Assembly: GCA_037128595.1 (NCBI GenBank)
Contig: JBAXWB010000001.1
Coordinates: forward strand, 124,001-188,000
Reading direction: 5' to 3'
DNA: 64,000 bases
Source: a bacterium
GTDB lineage: Bacteria; Verrucomicrobiota; Kiritimatiellia; CAIKKV01; CAITUY01
Below the pieces are notes generated by a model. The model had not been told where the DNA came from and made no database searches. It saw only the letters and a program-made list of their open reading frames with translations. This document shows, in pieces, positions 9,687 to 18,515 of the stretch (positions within the stretch are counted from its first letter, which is position 1; the number at the start of each line of letters is the position of its first letter). A program made the translations under genes and the position numbers.

Positions 9687-9778
9687 TGCAGCGCGTTGAT
9701 TCCTAGGTTTCTCTGCAACAAGGAAAACGAACTTGTTTCCAGCATGGTAACTTTGATATTAAGAACAAGAGGTGGAAT

Positions 9779-9997
9779 ATGTACACAACGATAGAGGCAG
9801 ATATAGAAAACGGGTGGATTAAAAGTCCCGAAATCAGGGAATTGCCCGCATGTGCACATGTGTTGATCACGGTGCTGGCTTGGCCGACCGCAAAGCGTCC
9901 TGTTTTTGGCACACTCACTTCCAAGGCAATAAAGTCAACTTCTGACGCTTTTGCTCCGCTCTCGGAAAAAGAACTGGCGGATTGGGGCCTTATTTGA
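9779..9997 (+). CDS. Putative antitoxin of a PIN-domain module
   Basis: 72 residues, with AGAGGTGG before the ATG. It starts with a short beta-rich segment (YTTIEADIENGWIKSPE) like DUF2281/DUF104-type antitoxins and ends in an acidic helix (LSEKELADWGLI) suited to neutralising a toxin. The stop codon overlaps the PIN gene start as TTGA. The function rests on this position and on size. Confidence 0.65.
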   Translation: MYTTIEADIENGWIKSPEIRELPACAHVLITVLAWPTAKRPVFGTLTSKAIKSTSDAFAPLSEKELADWGLI

Positions 9998-10383
9998 AAG
10001 TTCTTCTGGACACATGTGCTTTTATCTGGCTGTGTTGCGAGCCAGACCGGTTTACTCCCGCTGTTCGTCAGCTGTTCCTGAAAGAGCCGGATGCAGAGTT
10101 GTATCTGAGTGACGCCTCGGTTTTTGAAATAGCGCTTAAGAGTTCGATGGGGAAAATAGAACTGCCTGAGTCTTCACGTGAATGGGTGAGAAAACAGACG
10201 GAGATTTGGAAAATCCGGGCGCTACCGCTTTCACGGGAAGAAATGTTCATATCGGCGGAGTTACCCTGGCATCACAAAGATCCATTTGATCGGCTTGTTA
10301 TCGCTACAGCCAAACATCACCAAATGCCTGTGATTACTGCTGACCGAATTTTCGCAAACTATGGGGTTGAACTGATCTGGTAG
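9994..10383 (+). CDS. PIN-domain toxin, VapC-like ribonuclease
   Basis: 129 residues if translation starts at TTG 9994, which overlaps the antitoxin stop and gives the canonical MKVLLDTCAF N-terminus. The acidic metal-binding set is complete: D6, E45, D96/D99 (DPFDRL) and D117 (ITADRIF). VapC-type toxins cleave RNA, often tRNA, when the antitoxin is lost. TTG 9982 would add four residues. The module interrupts the carbohydrate genes and may be a mobile passenger. Confidence 0.85.
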   Translation: MKVLLDTCAFIWLCCEPDRFTPAVRQLFLKEPDAELYLSDASVFEIALKSSMGKIELPESSREWVRKQTEIWKIRALPLSREEMFISAELPWHHKDPFDRLVIATAKHHQMPVITADRIFANYGVELIW

Positions 10384-10437
10384 AAATCAATCTCATTTCG
10401 TTGTAAACAACCCGTTTCTGTATGATCATGGCCACCA

Positions 10438-11505
10438 ATGAAGAAATCCTCAAAGGAAGGCAAATTGCAGGGCAGTCGGCGTGTAACGCTGGCTGATGTG
10501 GCGGCAAAGGCCGGGGTTGATGCCGCCACAGCCAGCCAGGTTTTGAATGATCGCCCGAATTGCTGGGCTTCGGAGGCGACCCGGCAGCGTATTCGTGATG
10601 CGGCTGAGGCATTAGATTATCGTCCCAATCTCGCGGCACGGGCGCTACGATCAGGCAAGACAGGTGTTATTGGCCTCATCTCTCCCGGCTTCGCCACTGG
10701 TTCCCCGCATAGTCGTGCGGATGGATTGACCGATGCGGCATTGAAGGCCGATTATACGGTCACCTTGAGCTCCCATCCCAATGACTCGGTATCTGAAGAT
10801 ATGGTCATCCGGCGATTGCTGGATCGCGGAGTGGATGGTTTGGCAATCTATCCTGTGGATCCGGGGCCACACACGGAACTACGCCGCCTTGTGGCGTCCG
10901 GTTTTCCTGTGGTTACCTTTGAGGGTGCCAACCTGCTGGATCTCGAGTGCGACGATATCAGTGTGGATACCCTGGCTGTTGGGCGACGCCAGGCGCGGCA
11001 CCTGTTGAGTCTTGGGCGGCGGCGCATTTGTCTGGCGAATACTAAACCCATGGCCCGGATTGTGTCCCTCCGTGAGAAAGGTATACGCGAGGAACTGGTG
11101 AGGGCTGGAAAGATGGCCCCTATCGAAATGCTCATTGAGGGGCCCGCCTCGCATGAAATTGAGGATGCCGAGACTAGGGAGGTTGCGATGAAACGCTTCC
11201 TTGAGGAACACCGCGGAGAATTTGATGGAATTATTGGTGGCGATCAGCTGGCCTCCATGGCCATCCGTTTTCTCCAGGAAATGGGTGTGAGAGTTCCGGA
11301 GGATGTTGCGGTGATAGGGGGCGGCGATTCAATCCTGGCGACCTACGGCATTGTGCCAATGACGTCCGTCTGTGCCGCTGGCGATCTGGCTGGAGCCAAG
11401 GCATTCGGACTTCTCATGGACCGGATTAGCGGGAAATGTAACGGTTCCTATCGACGTTTAACCAACCCGGCGAAACTGGTCGTCCGGAAATCCACTCAAG
11501 TATAG
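10438..11505 (+). CDS. LacI-family transcriptional regulator
   Basis: 355 residues. The N-terminal helix-turn-helix (VTLADVAAKAGVDAATASQVLN, quoted in part: LADVAAKAGVD) and hinge helix (YRPNLAARALRSG) are typical. A periplasmic-binding-protein-like effector domain follows from about residue 75. The ligand is presumably a sugar. A near-perfect palindrome with the A/T-rich CG-centred form of LacI sites lies 62 bases past its stop, and a second copy lies at 21615, so this protein is the best local candidate to bind both. GTTGT-AA-ACAAC at 10400 may be a separate autoregulatory site. Confidence 0.92.
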   Translation: MKKSSKEGKLQGSRRVTLADVAAKAGVDAATASQVLNDRPNCWASEATRQRIRDAAEALDYRPNLAARALRSGKTGVIGLISPGFATGSPHSRADGLTDAALKADYTVTLSSHPNDSVSEDMVIRRLLDRGVDGLAIYPVDPGPHTELRRLVASGFPVVTFEGANLLDLECDDISVDTLAVGRRQARHLLSLGRRRICLANTKPMARIVSLREKGIREELVRAGKMAPIEMLIEGPASHEIEDAETREVAMKRFLEEHRGEFDGIIGGDQLASMAIRFLQEMGVRVPEDVAVIGGGDSILATYGIVPMTSVCAAGDLAGAKAFGLLMDRISGKCNGSYRRLTNPAKLVVRKSTQV

Positions 11506-11566
11506 CCCCAACGCCACCCTCCCCAAGGGCTGAAGTGTTTCCGGTATATTCAATGACTGTTTTTCA

Positions 11567-11596
11567 TTATCAATACAAAACGATTTGTATTGATAA
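11567..11596. promoter_or_regulatory. Candidate LacI-type operator, site 1
   Basis: A 13-base arm 11567-11579 is the exact reverse complement of 11584-11596, with spacer ACGA. The inner 20 bases (11572-11591) match 21615-21634 at 18 of 20 positions. The site lies just upstream of the hydrolase/GH4 genes, where a repressor would sit. Confidence 0.7.
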
Positions 11597-11658
11597 GTTT
11601 CTGATTATGTGTAAACATTCAGGGATTGATGGCGGGAAATAATTCAACAAAGGGCGCA

Positions 11659-12486
11659 ATGAAGAATTACAATTTTGTATTCGTAGTGATGTTACTTGCC
11701 CTGGTGGTGCCGGTGTTTGCCGCGGGCAAAAAGGAAAAGGGAGAGGAGAAATTCAAGATAGAGGAGGTGACGTTCAAGGCGGAGTGTGACGGCACCGATC
11801 AAAAGTATAACCTGATTCTTCCGCCCCGCTTCCAGGCGGGAGTCAAGCATGACGTCCTTATCGCCTTGCATGGGCATGGCTCAGATAGAATGCAGTTCGT
11901 GAAAGATGTATTCCCTGAAGCCCGGGCCGCGAGGAAGACGGCTTCTGAAAAATCGATGATCTACGTCACGCCCGATTACCGTGGCAATACCTCATGGATG
12001 GGGCCCAAGGCTGAGGCCGATGTGGTTCAAATCATTGGCGAGTTGAAAAAGAAATATAAGACAGGCCGGATATTCATCTGCGGGGCGTCGATGGGGGGCT
12101 CATCTTGCCTGACCTTCACGGCCCTCCATCCCGAGTTGATTGACGGTGTCGCATCCATGAATGGAACGGCCAATCATATGGAATACGACAATTTTCAAAG
12201 TTACATAAAAGAGTCCTTTGGCGGCTCTAAAACCGACATTCCCGAAGAATACAAAAAGAGAAGCGCGGAATTGTGGCCTGAAAAATTCAAAATGCCCGTT
12301 GGCATCACGGTTGGCGGCCAGGACAAGATCGTTCCGCCACAGAGTGTTCTACGCTTAGGAGCCAAACTTAAGGACGCCAATCCTGACAATGTTCTGGTTA
12401 TCTGTCGTGAAAAGACGGCGCACACCACTAGTGAAGATGATGCAATAACCATCCTCAATTTCATCATCAAAAAAGCGGCGAAATAA
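11659..12486 (+). CDS. Exported alpha/beta hydrolase, esterase/depolymerase-like
   Basis: 275 residues from ATG 11659, chosen because AAAGGG lies just upstream and a clean signal peptide follows (FVFVVMLLALVVPVFAAG). TTG 11626 is an in-frame alternative. The nucleophile elbow is GASMGG. The likely acid is the Asp in VGGQDKIVPP and the base is the His in KTAHTTS. An HGHGSD oxyanion segment is present. Resembles feruloyl/PHB-type secreted esterases and could remove ester decorations from glycans. It lies directly downstream of a LacI-type palindrome. Confidence 0.8.
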   Translation: MKNYNFVFVVMLLALVVPVFAAGKKEKGEEKFKIEEVTFKAECDGTDQKYNLILPPRFQAGVKHDVLIALHGHGSDRMQFVKDVFPEARAARKTASEKSMIYVTPDYRGNTSWMGPKAEADVVQIIGELKKKYKTGRIFICGASMGGSSCLTFTALHPELIDGVASMNGTANHMEYDNFQSYIKESFGGSKTDIPEEYKKRSAELWPEKFKMPVGITVGGQDKIVPPQSVLRLGAKLKDANPDNVLVICREKTAHTTSEDDAITILNFIIKKAAK

Positions 12487-12517
12487 TTAATTAAAAGAGT
12501 TCAGATAAGGAAAACCT

Positions 12518-13876
12518 ATGGATCAGCATAAGGAAGTCAAAATCGCCTATATCGGGGGCGGAAGCAGGGCGTGGGCCAAGCATTTGATGACGGATCTGGC
12601 GCTCACGCCGGAACTGAGCGGGGAACTCCGCCTGTATGATATCGACCTGAACGCGGCCAAGGCCAATGAGGTGGTTGCTGCCCATATCTTCGGTCACAAG
12701 GATGCCCTTACCCAATTCAAGGTGCGAGCCGTCAAGACCGCGAAGGAAGCCCTGCAAGGCGTGGATTTCGTTGTAATGTCCATTGAGCCGGGCCCGATTG
12801 ACCTGAGATATTCCGATCTTGAGATCCCCGCCAAATACGGGATCATACAACCGGTTGGCGACACCACGGGGCCGGGTGGAATCTGCCGCGCGCTCAGGAC
12901 CATCCCGATTTATACCGATTACGCCAGAAAGATCATGGAATATTGTCCGGCTGCCTGGGTGATCAACTACACCAATCCCATGACCCTCTGTACGGCGGCG
13001 CTCTATGACGCCGCGCCCGGGATCAAGGCGATCGGTTGCTGCCATGAAATCTTCGGGACACAAACGATGCTGGCTAAACTCGTCTCAAAATGGTTTGAGG
13101 TGCCCGAGCCTGCTCGGCAGGAGATCGTTCTCGACATTGCCGGTGTCAATCACTTCACATTCGCGTCCGAGGCCAGCTGGAAAGGACGTGATCTCTTCCC
13201 GCTGCTTCGCCGGCATGTCGCAGGTCAAGGTTTCTTTTCCAACCGCAGCCGGAAATCCCAGTGGCGGAAAAAGAATCAACGCTGGTTCGAGACCGATCAC
13301 CTTGTCGCTTATGATTTTCTTGCGGGATTTGGCGTTCTGGGCGCTGCCGGTGACAGACATCTTGCCGAGTTCGTGCCCTGGTACCTGACGAGCGAGAAGG
13401 ATATTCATCGGTGGGGTGTCGTCCTGACGCCAGCCAAATGGAGAATAGAGGTCAGTCGCAGACTTCCTGCCTACAAGCCGCAAGAGCATTTGAAGAAATC
13501 CGGCGAAGAGGGGTGTGAACAGATGCTGGCGCTGTTAGGGTTCAGGGATCTTTGCACGAATGTAAATCTTCCGAATGTGGGACAGGTGCCTTTTCTCGCG
13601 AATGGAGCGGTCGTTGAAAGTTATGCCAACTTCACGAGAAATTCCGTCAAGCCGGTCGTCTCAAAGCAGTTGCCGCCGATGGTGGAAAGCTTGGTGAGGC
13701 GGGTGTCCGATGTCCAGTGCATGACCTTGAAGGCATCCCTGGAAAAAGACCGGGACATGGCTTTCCAGGCACTCTTATACGATCCCCTAGTAGATATTTC
13801 GACGGACAAAGCCCGGAAGATGTTCACGGAAATGCTCTCGAATCAAAAGTCAATGATGCCAGGCTGGAAACTGTGA
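12518..13876 (+). CDS. Glycoside hydrolase family 4 enzyme
   Basis: 452 residues, cytoplasmic. GH4 enzymes use NAD and a divalent metal in a redox-elimination mechanism on alpha- or beta-glycosides, including galactosides and uronides. Visible motifs: dinucleotide-binding IAYIGGGSRAW (9-19), NYTNPM near 150, the metal-binding Cys-His in GCCHE near 174, and GVNHFTF near 210. AAGGAAAAC precedes the ATG. The substrate is unresolved. Likely works on sugars imported by the nearby MFS carrier. Confidence 0.9.
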   Translation: MDQHKEVKIAYIGGGSRAWAKHLMTDLALTPELSGELRLYDIDLNAAKANEVVAAHIFGHKDALTQFKVRAVKTAKEALQGVDFVVMSIEPGPIDLRYSDLEIPAKYGIIQPVGDTTGPGGICRALRTIPIYTDYARKIMEYCPAAWVINYTNPMTLCTAALYDAAPGIKAIGCCHEIFGTQTMLAKLVSKWFEVPEPARQEIVLDIAGVNHFTFASEASWKGRDLFPLLRRHVAGQGFFSNRSRKSQWRKKNQRWFETDHLVAYDFLAGFGVLGAAGDRHLAEFVPWYLTSEKDIHRWGVVLTPAKWRIEVSRRLPAYKPQEHLKKSGEEGCEQMLALLGFRDLCTNVNLPNVGQVPFLANGAVVESYANFTRNSVKPVVSKQLPPMVESLVRRVSDVQCMTLKASLEKDRDMAFQALLYDPLVDISTDKARKMFTEMLSNQKSMMPGWKL

Positions 13877-13924
13877 ATGGGTGCATGTCATAACTCTAGG
13901 GGTAATGGTGGGTACGCAAGAAAA

Positions 13925-13961
13925 GAGTTTGAACAGAAGATCACAAGGGTCTTTTGTTCAA
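13925..13961. repeat. Short copy of a dispersed inverted-repeat element
   Basis: 20 bases from 13925 are identical to 23896-23915. The arms TTGAACAGAAGA (13929-13940) and TCTTTTGTTCAA (13950-13961) pair at 11 of 12 positions. It lies between the GH4 gene and the next start and looks like an internally deleted version of the longer copy at 23896. Confidence 0.7.
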
Positions 13962-13983
13962 GGTAAATTAAGGGAGAACAATA

Positions 13984-15204
13984 ATGCATCGATATATCGG
14001 GAAGATCGTCGTTTTGGCCGCGGTCATTTTGGCCGTCAATAACGTTTCGGCGGAAATCAAAAACTTTTCCTTCACGGATGGGAAAGTCAGTTACACGCTT
14101 ACCGAGTCGAACAATGTGACCATTCAGTTGTTCACGCCGGGAGGGGAACTGATCTCCACCCTGTTTGCCGGTGAGCAAAAGAAACCGGGTGAATACAGTT
14201 TCCAGTGGGACAGCAAGGATCGTGAAGGACACCTGATCAAGAAGGGCCGTTACTTGCTGAAGGCGGGTGTGGGCCGGAAAGCGGTGAAGGATGCCAACTT
14301 CGCCAAAACCGGATTCATCCAGATGCAGAACCCGGGCGGACTCGTCATCGACAAGAACGGCGATCTCTATATCCTGGATATCGGGGTATCGGAGAGCGGC
14401 GGCTATGGGCTATACGAAAAATGGCTAAAACCAGCCGGTCTCTATAAGTTCACGGCCGATGGTGCGCCGATCAACGACTTCTACCCATCGGAAAGCAATT
14501 TTCACGGTCTGCCCCGGGGCTGGCATCGGTGGATCGCCATGGATGACACGAACCTCTATTGCTCGCTGGGTGGCACGGTGAATGTGATGGAGAAGACTGG
14601 GCGCATTATCCGCACAGTCGATGGCGGGGCACCCTCGCAGGGTGGGGGCGCACTGGGGGCCGATAGCAAGTTGTATACTCGGGTGGAAGGGGGCCATGAA
14701 ATCTATGTGTGTAACCGGTCTCTTGAAAAAGGATTTCTCTTCAAGACGCCCTCATTTCTCCCGGGCGCTTTCGGAATACCGACCATGATTGCCGATGGCC
14801 GCAACGGGATTTACCTGACCGCGGGCCCAACGATGAAACTCGAGGACAAGGGCACAAACATCGTTCTGCGCTATCAATATCCGACCCCTGATACGGTGCA
14901 GGGCCTGGCCTTGAGCCAAGGCATGATTTATGTGGTGGATCGGTCGCCTGCCTCGAATGTCTATCAGTTGTGGGATACCGGCGAGTCCTTGCTGAAGGTT
15001 GCCGTGATGGGGGACGATTCCATCAAGGGGCTCCATGCCATCGCGGTCTCGCCTGACGGAAAGAGCCTTTATCTCCTGGAAGATGGCATGGATCAGGGCA
15101 AGGGATGCGGCAAAGGCGCCGGACGCCTCTTCAAATATGACCTCGGCTATGCCCAGGAGGCCCAGGCGAATGTAACGCTTTCTGGCGAGGCGATTCATGA
15201 ATAG
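13984..15204 (+). CDS. Exported FlgD-like plus beta-propeller protein
   Basis: 406 residues with AAGGGAG before the ATG. The signal peptide ends near NVSA|EIK (residue 23). Residues 25-95 resemble an FlgD/Ig-like fold (FTPGGELISTLFAG...GEYSFQWDSKDREG is typical, quoted in part: YSFQWDSKDREG). From about 110 there are NHL/SMP-like propeller repeats (NPGGLVIDKNGDLYILD; AIAVSPDGKSLYLLEDG). Probably a secreted or surface carbohydrate-associated protein. The gene overlaps the next by 8 bases. No catalytic site is recognised. Confidence 0.65.
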   Translation: MHRYIGKIVVLAAVILAVNNVSAEIKNFSFTDGKVSYTLTESNNVTIQLFTPGGELISTLFAGEQKKPGEYSFQWDSKDREGHLIKKGRYLLKAGVGRKAVKDANFAKTGFIQMQNPGGLVIDKNGDLYILDIGVSESGGYGLYEKWLKPAGLYKFTADGAPINDFYPSESNFHGLPRGWHRWIAMDDTNLYCSLGGTVNVMEKTGRIIRTVDGGAPSQGGGALGADSKLYTRVEGGHEIYVCNRSLEKGFLFKTPSFLPGAFGIPTMIADGRNGIYLTAGPTMKLEDKGTNIVLRYQYPTPDTVQGLALSQGMIYVVDRSPASNVYQLWDTGESLLKVAVMGDDSIKGLHAIAVSPDGKSLYLLEDGMDQGKGCGKGAGRLFKYDLGYAQEAQANVTLSGEAIHE

Positions 15205-17041
15205 GGGATGGCGTGGGTTTTGCCTGGTCGCCCTCCTGTTGGCGAGCGGTTGCGCCAGTCCGGTGGTGCTGACGAAGAACAACGCGCCCGCCTCCACGAT
15301 TGTCATCGGGGCGCAGGCAGCCAAAGAGGAAGTGAAGGCGGCCTCGGTTCTCCAGCAATATATATTTGAGATATCCGGCGCGAAACTCCCCATCCAAAAG
15401 GATGACAAACCCGTTGACGGGGCCGTCATCTCGGTTGGTAACACCACGTTGCTTCCTGCTGACATTCGGGAAAAACTGAAGATTGGAGGGAAAGTGGCGG
15501 CCACGGATCCTGGACGGGATGCGATCGCTATTGCTGTGCGCAAGGACCGGGTATTCCTGGCCGGACACAATGGCGATGCCACGCTTTTCAGCGTGTATGA
15601 TTTCCTGGAGGGGCTGGGTTGCCGCTGGTTCTTTGCCTGCAAGGCCGGAACGGTGATCCCCCGCACCCCTACGCTACAGTTAGAGAAGCGGGAAGCTCTG
15701 AGCTTTCCGGATTTTGCGTACCGGAACGATTTCAGTTGGGATTCGCCCGGCCGCGAGGGGGAAACAAGAAAATGGAGGGAGGCCAACAAAATCAATGAAA
15801 AATGGGTGGCCGGCACATCCGGACACAATTTCTTCACCATCTGGCCGGAAAGTTTGTATGACGCGCATCCTGAATACTTTCCCCTGATCAATGGCAAACG
15901 GGTCCGGCATGCCCAGCGTTGTCTTTCCAATCCCGGCTTAATTAAGCTGGGAATTGAATGGGCGGACAAAACCCTGCAGGCGCACCCCGAGTATGAAGTG
16001 ATTCCCTTTATATGTAATGACGGTGAAGGCGGTCATTGCCAGTGCACGAACTGCACCAGTCTGGGTAATTTTGGCGATCAGACCATGTATATGGCTAATG
16101 AAGTAGGGAAGGAACTTTTTAAGAAATATCCTGATAAACAGATCCAAGTCTACTCCTATTACCAGTCGGCGCGGGCGATCAAGATCAAGGCCGATGGTTA
16201 TGATGAAGGCAAAGACCGTGTGGTGGTGGATATGTATTCCAATTATGCGCTGGAGCCATGGAACACGGTCATAGAAAGCTGGGGCAAGGCTTCGCATCAC
16301 CTCATTATCTGCGAAGCCTGGCCCTGGATCTACTGGTCCTGGGGGGTCCACATGGGGGATCCCGTTTCCTATGCCGACAACCGGCTAAAGCAATACCCCT
16401 TCTACAAGACCAACCATGCTCTCGGAATATCCACCCAAGTCAGGGGGGACTGGGCGATATTCGGCTTCAGCCGCTATCTTTCCGCCAAACTGAAATGGAA
16501 TGTGAATGCGGACGTGGAGAAAATAAAGCAGGACTTCTGCGAGAAGATGTTCCCCAATGCCCAGGATGAGTTCTATTGTTTCAACGAATTGTATGATGAA
16601 AAATATTCGGACAACATTGACCTGACGGTGTTCCTGCAACGCGGGTTTTACTTTCTGGATAAGATCCGGCACAAAATTAGAACTGAGCAGGAACGGGAGC
16701 GCTGGGAGTTCTATGCGCTTTATCTCCATGAGCGTTCTTTAGCGCTCAAATTCGAGGCCATTGAAAATACGGACCGGCAGGCCAAACTCAAGGCCACGTG
16801 GAAGATGATCAGTTTCATAAAGGGGATTGAGGACTGGGGCGTCCTGGACTCGCGGAACTGGGTGGCGACATTCTATGCGGAGGTGCTGAAGAACGCCTTG
16901 GGTGAAAAGCCGTCCGCCGATGATTGTCCTGAGATGCCGGCCATGGAGATCAATTCAAGGAAAATTGAAGAGTTCTTTGATCAGGACAGGCCGTTGTACA
17001 AGACTTCAATTCCCATCATGCAGAGAAAGCCGCTAATATGA
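15197..17041 (+). CDS. DUF4838-containing lipoprotein
   Basis: 614 residues. It begins with a lipoprotein signal (lipobox LASGC, Cys near 19). An N-terminal alpha/beta domain (about 35-165, with GLGCRWFFA) is followed by the DUF4838 region, which contains FICNDGEGGHCQCTNC. The C-x-C-x2-C and preceding Asp are typical of the family and are absent in the two copies at 1262 and 3718. Likely anchored in a membrane and glycan-active by analogy with GH20/GH67-like relatives. It overlaps its neighbours on both sides (ATG within the upstream stop region; ATGA with the next gene). Confidence 0.8.
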   Translation: MNRGWRGFCLVALLLASGCASPVVLTKNNAPASTIVIGAQAAKEEVKAASVLQQYIFEISGAKLPIQKDDKPVDGAVISVGNTTLLPADIREKLKIGGKVAATDPGRDAIAIAVRKDRVFLAGHNGDATLFSVYDFLEGLGCRWFFACKAGTVIPRTPTLQLEKREALSFPDFAYRNDFSWDSPGREGETRKWREANKINEKWVAGTSGHNFFTIWPESLYDAHPEYFPLINGKRVRHAQRCLSNPGLIKLGIEWADKTLQAHPEYEVIPFICNDGEGGHCQCTNCTSLGNFGDQTMYMANEVGKELFKKYPDKQIQVYSYYQSARAIKIKADGYDEGKDRVVVDMYSNYALEPWNTVIESWGKASHHLIICEAWPWIYWSWGVHMGDPVSYADNRLKQYPFYKTNHALGISTQVRGDWAIFGFSRYLSAKLKWNVNADVEKIKQDFCEKMFPNAQDEFYCFNELYDEKYSDNIDLTVFLQRGFYFLDKIRHKIRTEQERERWEFYALYLHERSLALKFEAIENTDRQAKLKATWKMISFIKGIEDWGVLDSRNWVATFYAEVLKNALGEKPSADDCPEMPAMEINSRKIEEFFDQDRPLYKTSIPIMQRKPLI

Positions 17042-18498
17042 ATATGCCAATGAGGCCGGTAATACTACTGGTGATGAGTGCGGCGTTTTCCTTGGTCATG
17101 GTGGGCCACGCCTGGGCGAATAACCTTGTGGTAACGAACCTGGCGGTGAGTGTGCGCGACACTCTCACGGCCGAGATCAAGTTCGATATTGTGTGGGAGA
17201 ACTCGTGGCGCTCGAGCAGCAACCACGACGCGGCGTGGGTGTTCTTCAAGGTGCGATCTGACGCGCAGTCAGCCTGGCAACACGTGATGCTGGCGGGGGC
17301 AGGGCGTAATCCTGCGGGTTATTCGGACGGGGCGGGCACGGGCATTGAACTGGTCGTGCCCTCTGATCACCTGGGCCTGTTCGTGCGCCGTTCGGCGGAA
17401 GGGGTGGGCACGACGTCGGTTCAGAACGTCAAGGTGGTGTGGAACTTCGCTCCCTCCAACCTGGCGCCGACCAACATCGTGCGCGTGAACGCGTACGCGG
17501 TGGAGATGGTGTACGTCGCCCCGGGGAGTTTTTACGTGGGTTCGGGTGGGAGCGGCGTATCGGAGTTTTATCAGTACCCCGACACGAACACCCCCTTCCT
17601 GATCACAAATGAAGCAGCCATTACGGTCGGGGCCGCGACGGGTAATCTCCATTATGCAATTTCAAAGTTTGGCGGCGATCAAGGTTCCCCCATCCCGGCT
17701 GCGTTTCCCAAAGGATTCAACGCCTTTTACTGCATGAAGTACGAGCTGACAGAGGGGCAGTGGGTTGACTTTTTCAATACCCTGACGGATGCGCAGAAGA
17801 CGACTCGGAACATCCCGGGTGCCGCAGGGAAGAACAACCGGCGCAATACGGTAGTGTGGACGGTGGGCGAGGCGACCACGTCGGCCCGGACCCGGGCGTG
17901 CAGCACTCTCTCGTGGGCGGACGGGTGTGCCTTTGCGGCCTGGGCAGGTCTTCGGCCGATGACCGAGCTGGAGTTCGAGAAGGCCTGCCGGGGTCCGTTG
18001 AAACCCGTGGCGAACGAATACGCCTGGGGGGACACGACGATTAAAGCGACCATGGCGGTGGTGACGGACAACTTGGGGAAGGACACGGCCATCCTCGGGA
18101 ACTGTAACTTTAATGACTGCTTGCCGCATGGCCCCTATGGAGTGGGGCTTTATGCCGTGGCGGGTTCCATGCGCCAAGCGACAGGAGCGGCCTACTGGGG
18201 GATCCTGGACTTGAGCGGGAATCTTTGTGAGCAAATCGTGACCGCGGGCAATCCTCTGGGCCGCGCATATACGGGGCTGCATGGCGACGGGAAGCTCGAC
18301 GCGAGCGGAAACGCAGCGGTGCCCGGCTGGCCCAATATGGATGCACGTGGGACGGGATATTGCGGAGGAGGTTGGTTCTACCCGTGCGAGAACGCCCGCG
18401 TGTCGAACCGCGTCATCAATGCTTTACCCTGCGTAAAAGGGGACAAAACCACTGGCTGGCGGGGCGTGCGCACGGCGCCATTGCCTGAAAAAAAATAG
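17038..18498 (+). CDS. Exported SUMF1/formylglycine-generating-enzyme-like protein
   Basis: 486 residues, signal peptide ending near GHAWA|NN (27). A beta-rich region (30-155) precedes an FGE-sulfatase-type domain (about 160-483). Motifs seen: VEMVYVAPGSFYVGS, MKYELTEGQWVDFFN, SWADGCAFAAWAGLRPMTELEFEKA (quoted in part: GLRPMTELEFEKA), LDLSGNLCEQ and a terminal GWRGVRT. Most members of this broad family are not true sulfatase activators, and no sulfatase gene is in the window, so a C-type-lectin-fold binding or structural role is just as likely. ATGA overlap with the previous gene. Confidence 0.8.
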   Translation: MNMPMRPVILLVMSAAFSLVMVGHAWANNLVVTNLAVSVRDTLTAEIKFDIVWENSWRSSSNHDAAWVFFKVRSDAQSAWQHVMLAGAGRNPAGYSDGAGTGIELVVPSDHLGLFVRRSAEGVGTTSVQNVKVVWNFAPSNLAPTNIVRVNAYAVEMVYVAPGSFYVGSGGSGVSEFYQYPDTNTPFLITNEAAITVGAATGNLHYAISKFGGDQGSPIPAAFPKGFNAFYCMKYELTEGQWVDFFNTLTDAQKTTRNIPGAAGKNNRRNTVVWTVGEATTSARTRACSTLSWADGCAFAAWAGLRPMTELEFEKACRGPLKPVANEYAWGDTTIKATMAVVTDNLGKDTAILGNCNFNDCLPHGPYGVGLYAVAGSMRQATGAAYWGILDLSGNLCEQIVTAGNPLGRAYTGLHGDGKLDASGNAAVPGWPNMDARGTGYCGGGWFYPCENARVSNRVINALPCVKGDKTTGWRGVRTAPLPEKK

Positions 18499-18515
18499 AT
18501 TTAAAGGAAATTCTC

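Noticed and set aside
17038-18498. True sulfatase-maturing enzyme
   Set aside because: The FGE-like fold is clear, but this family is broad, the redox Cys pair could not be placed with confidence, and no sulfatase gene is nearby.
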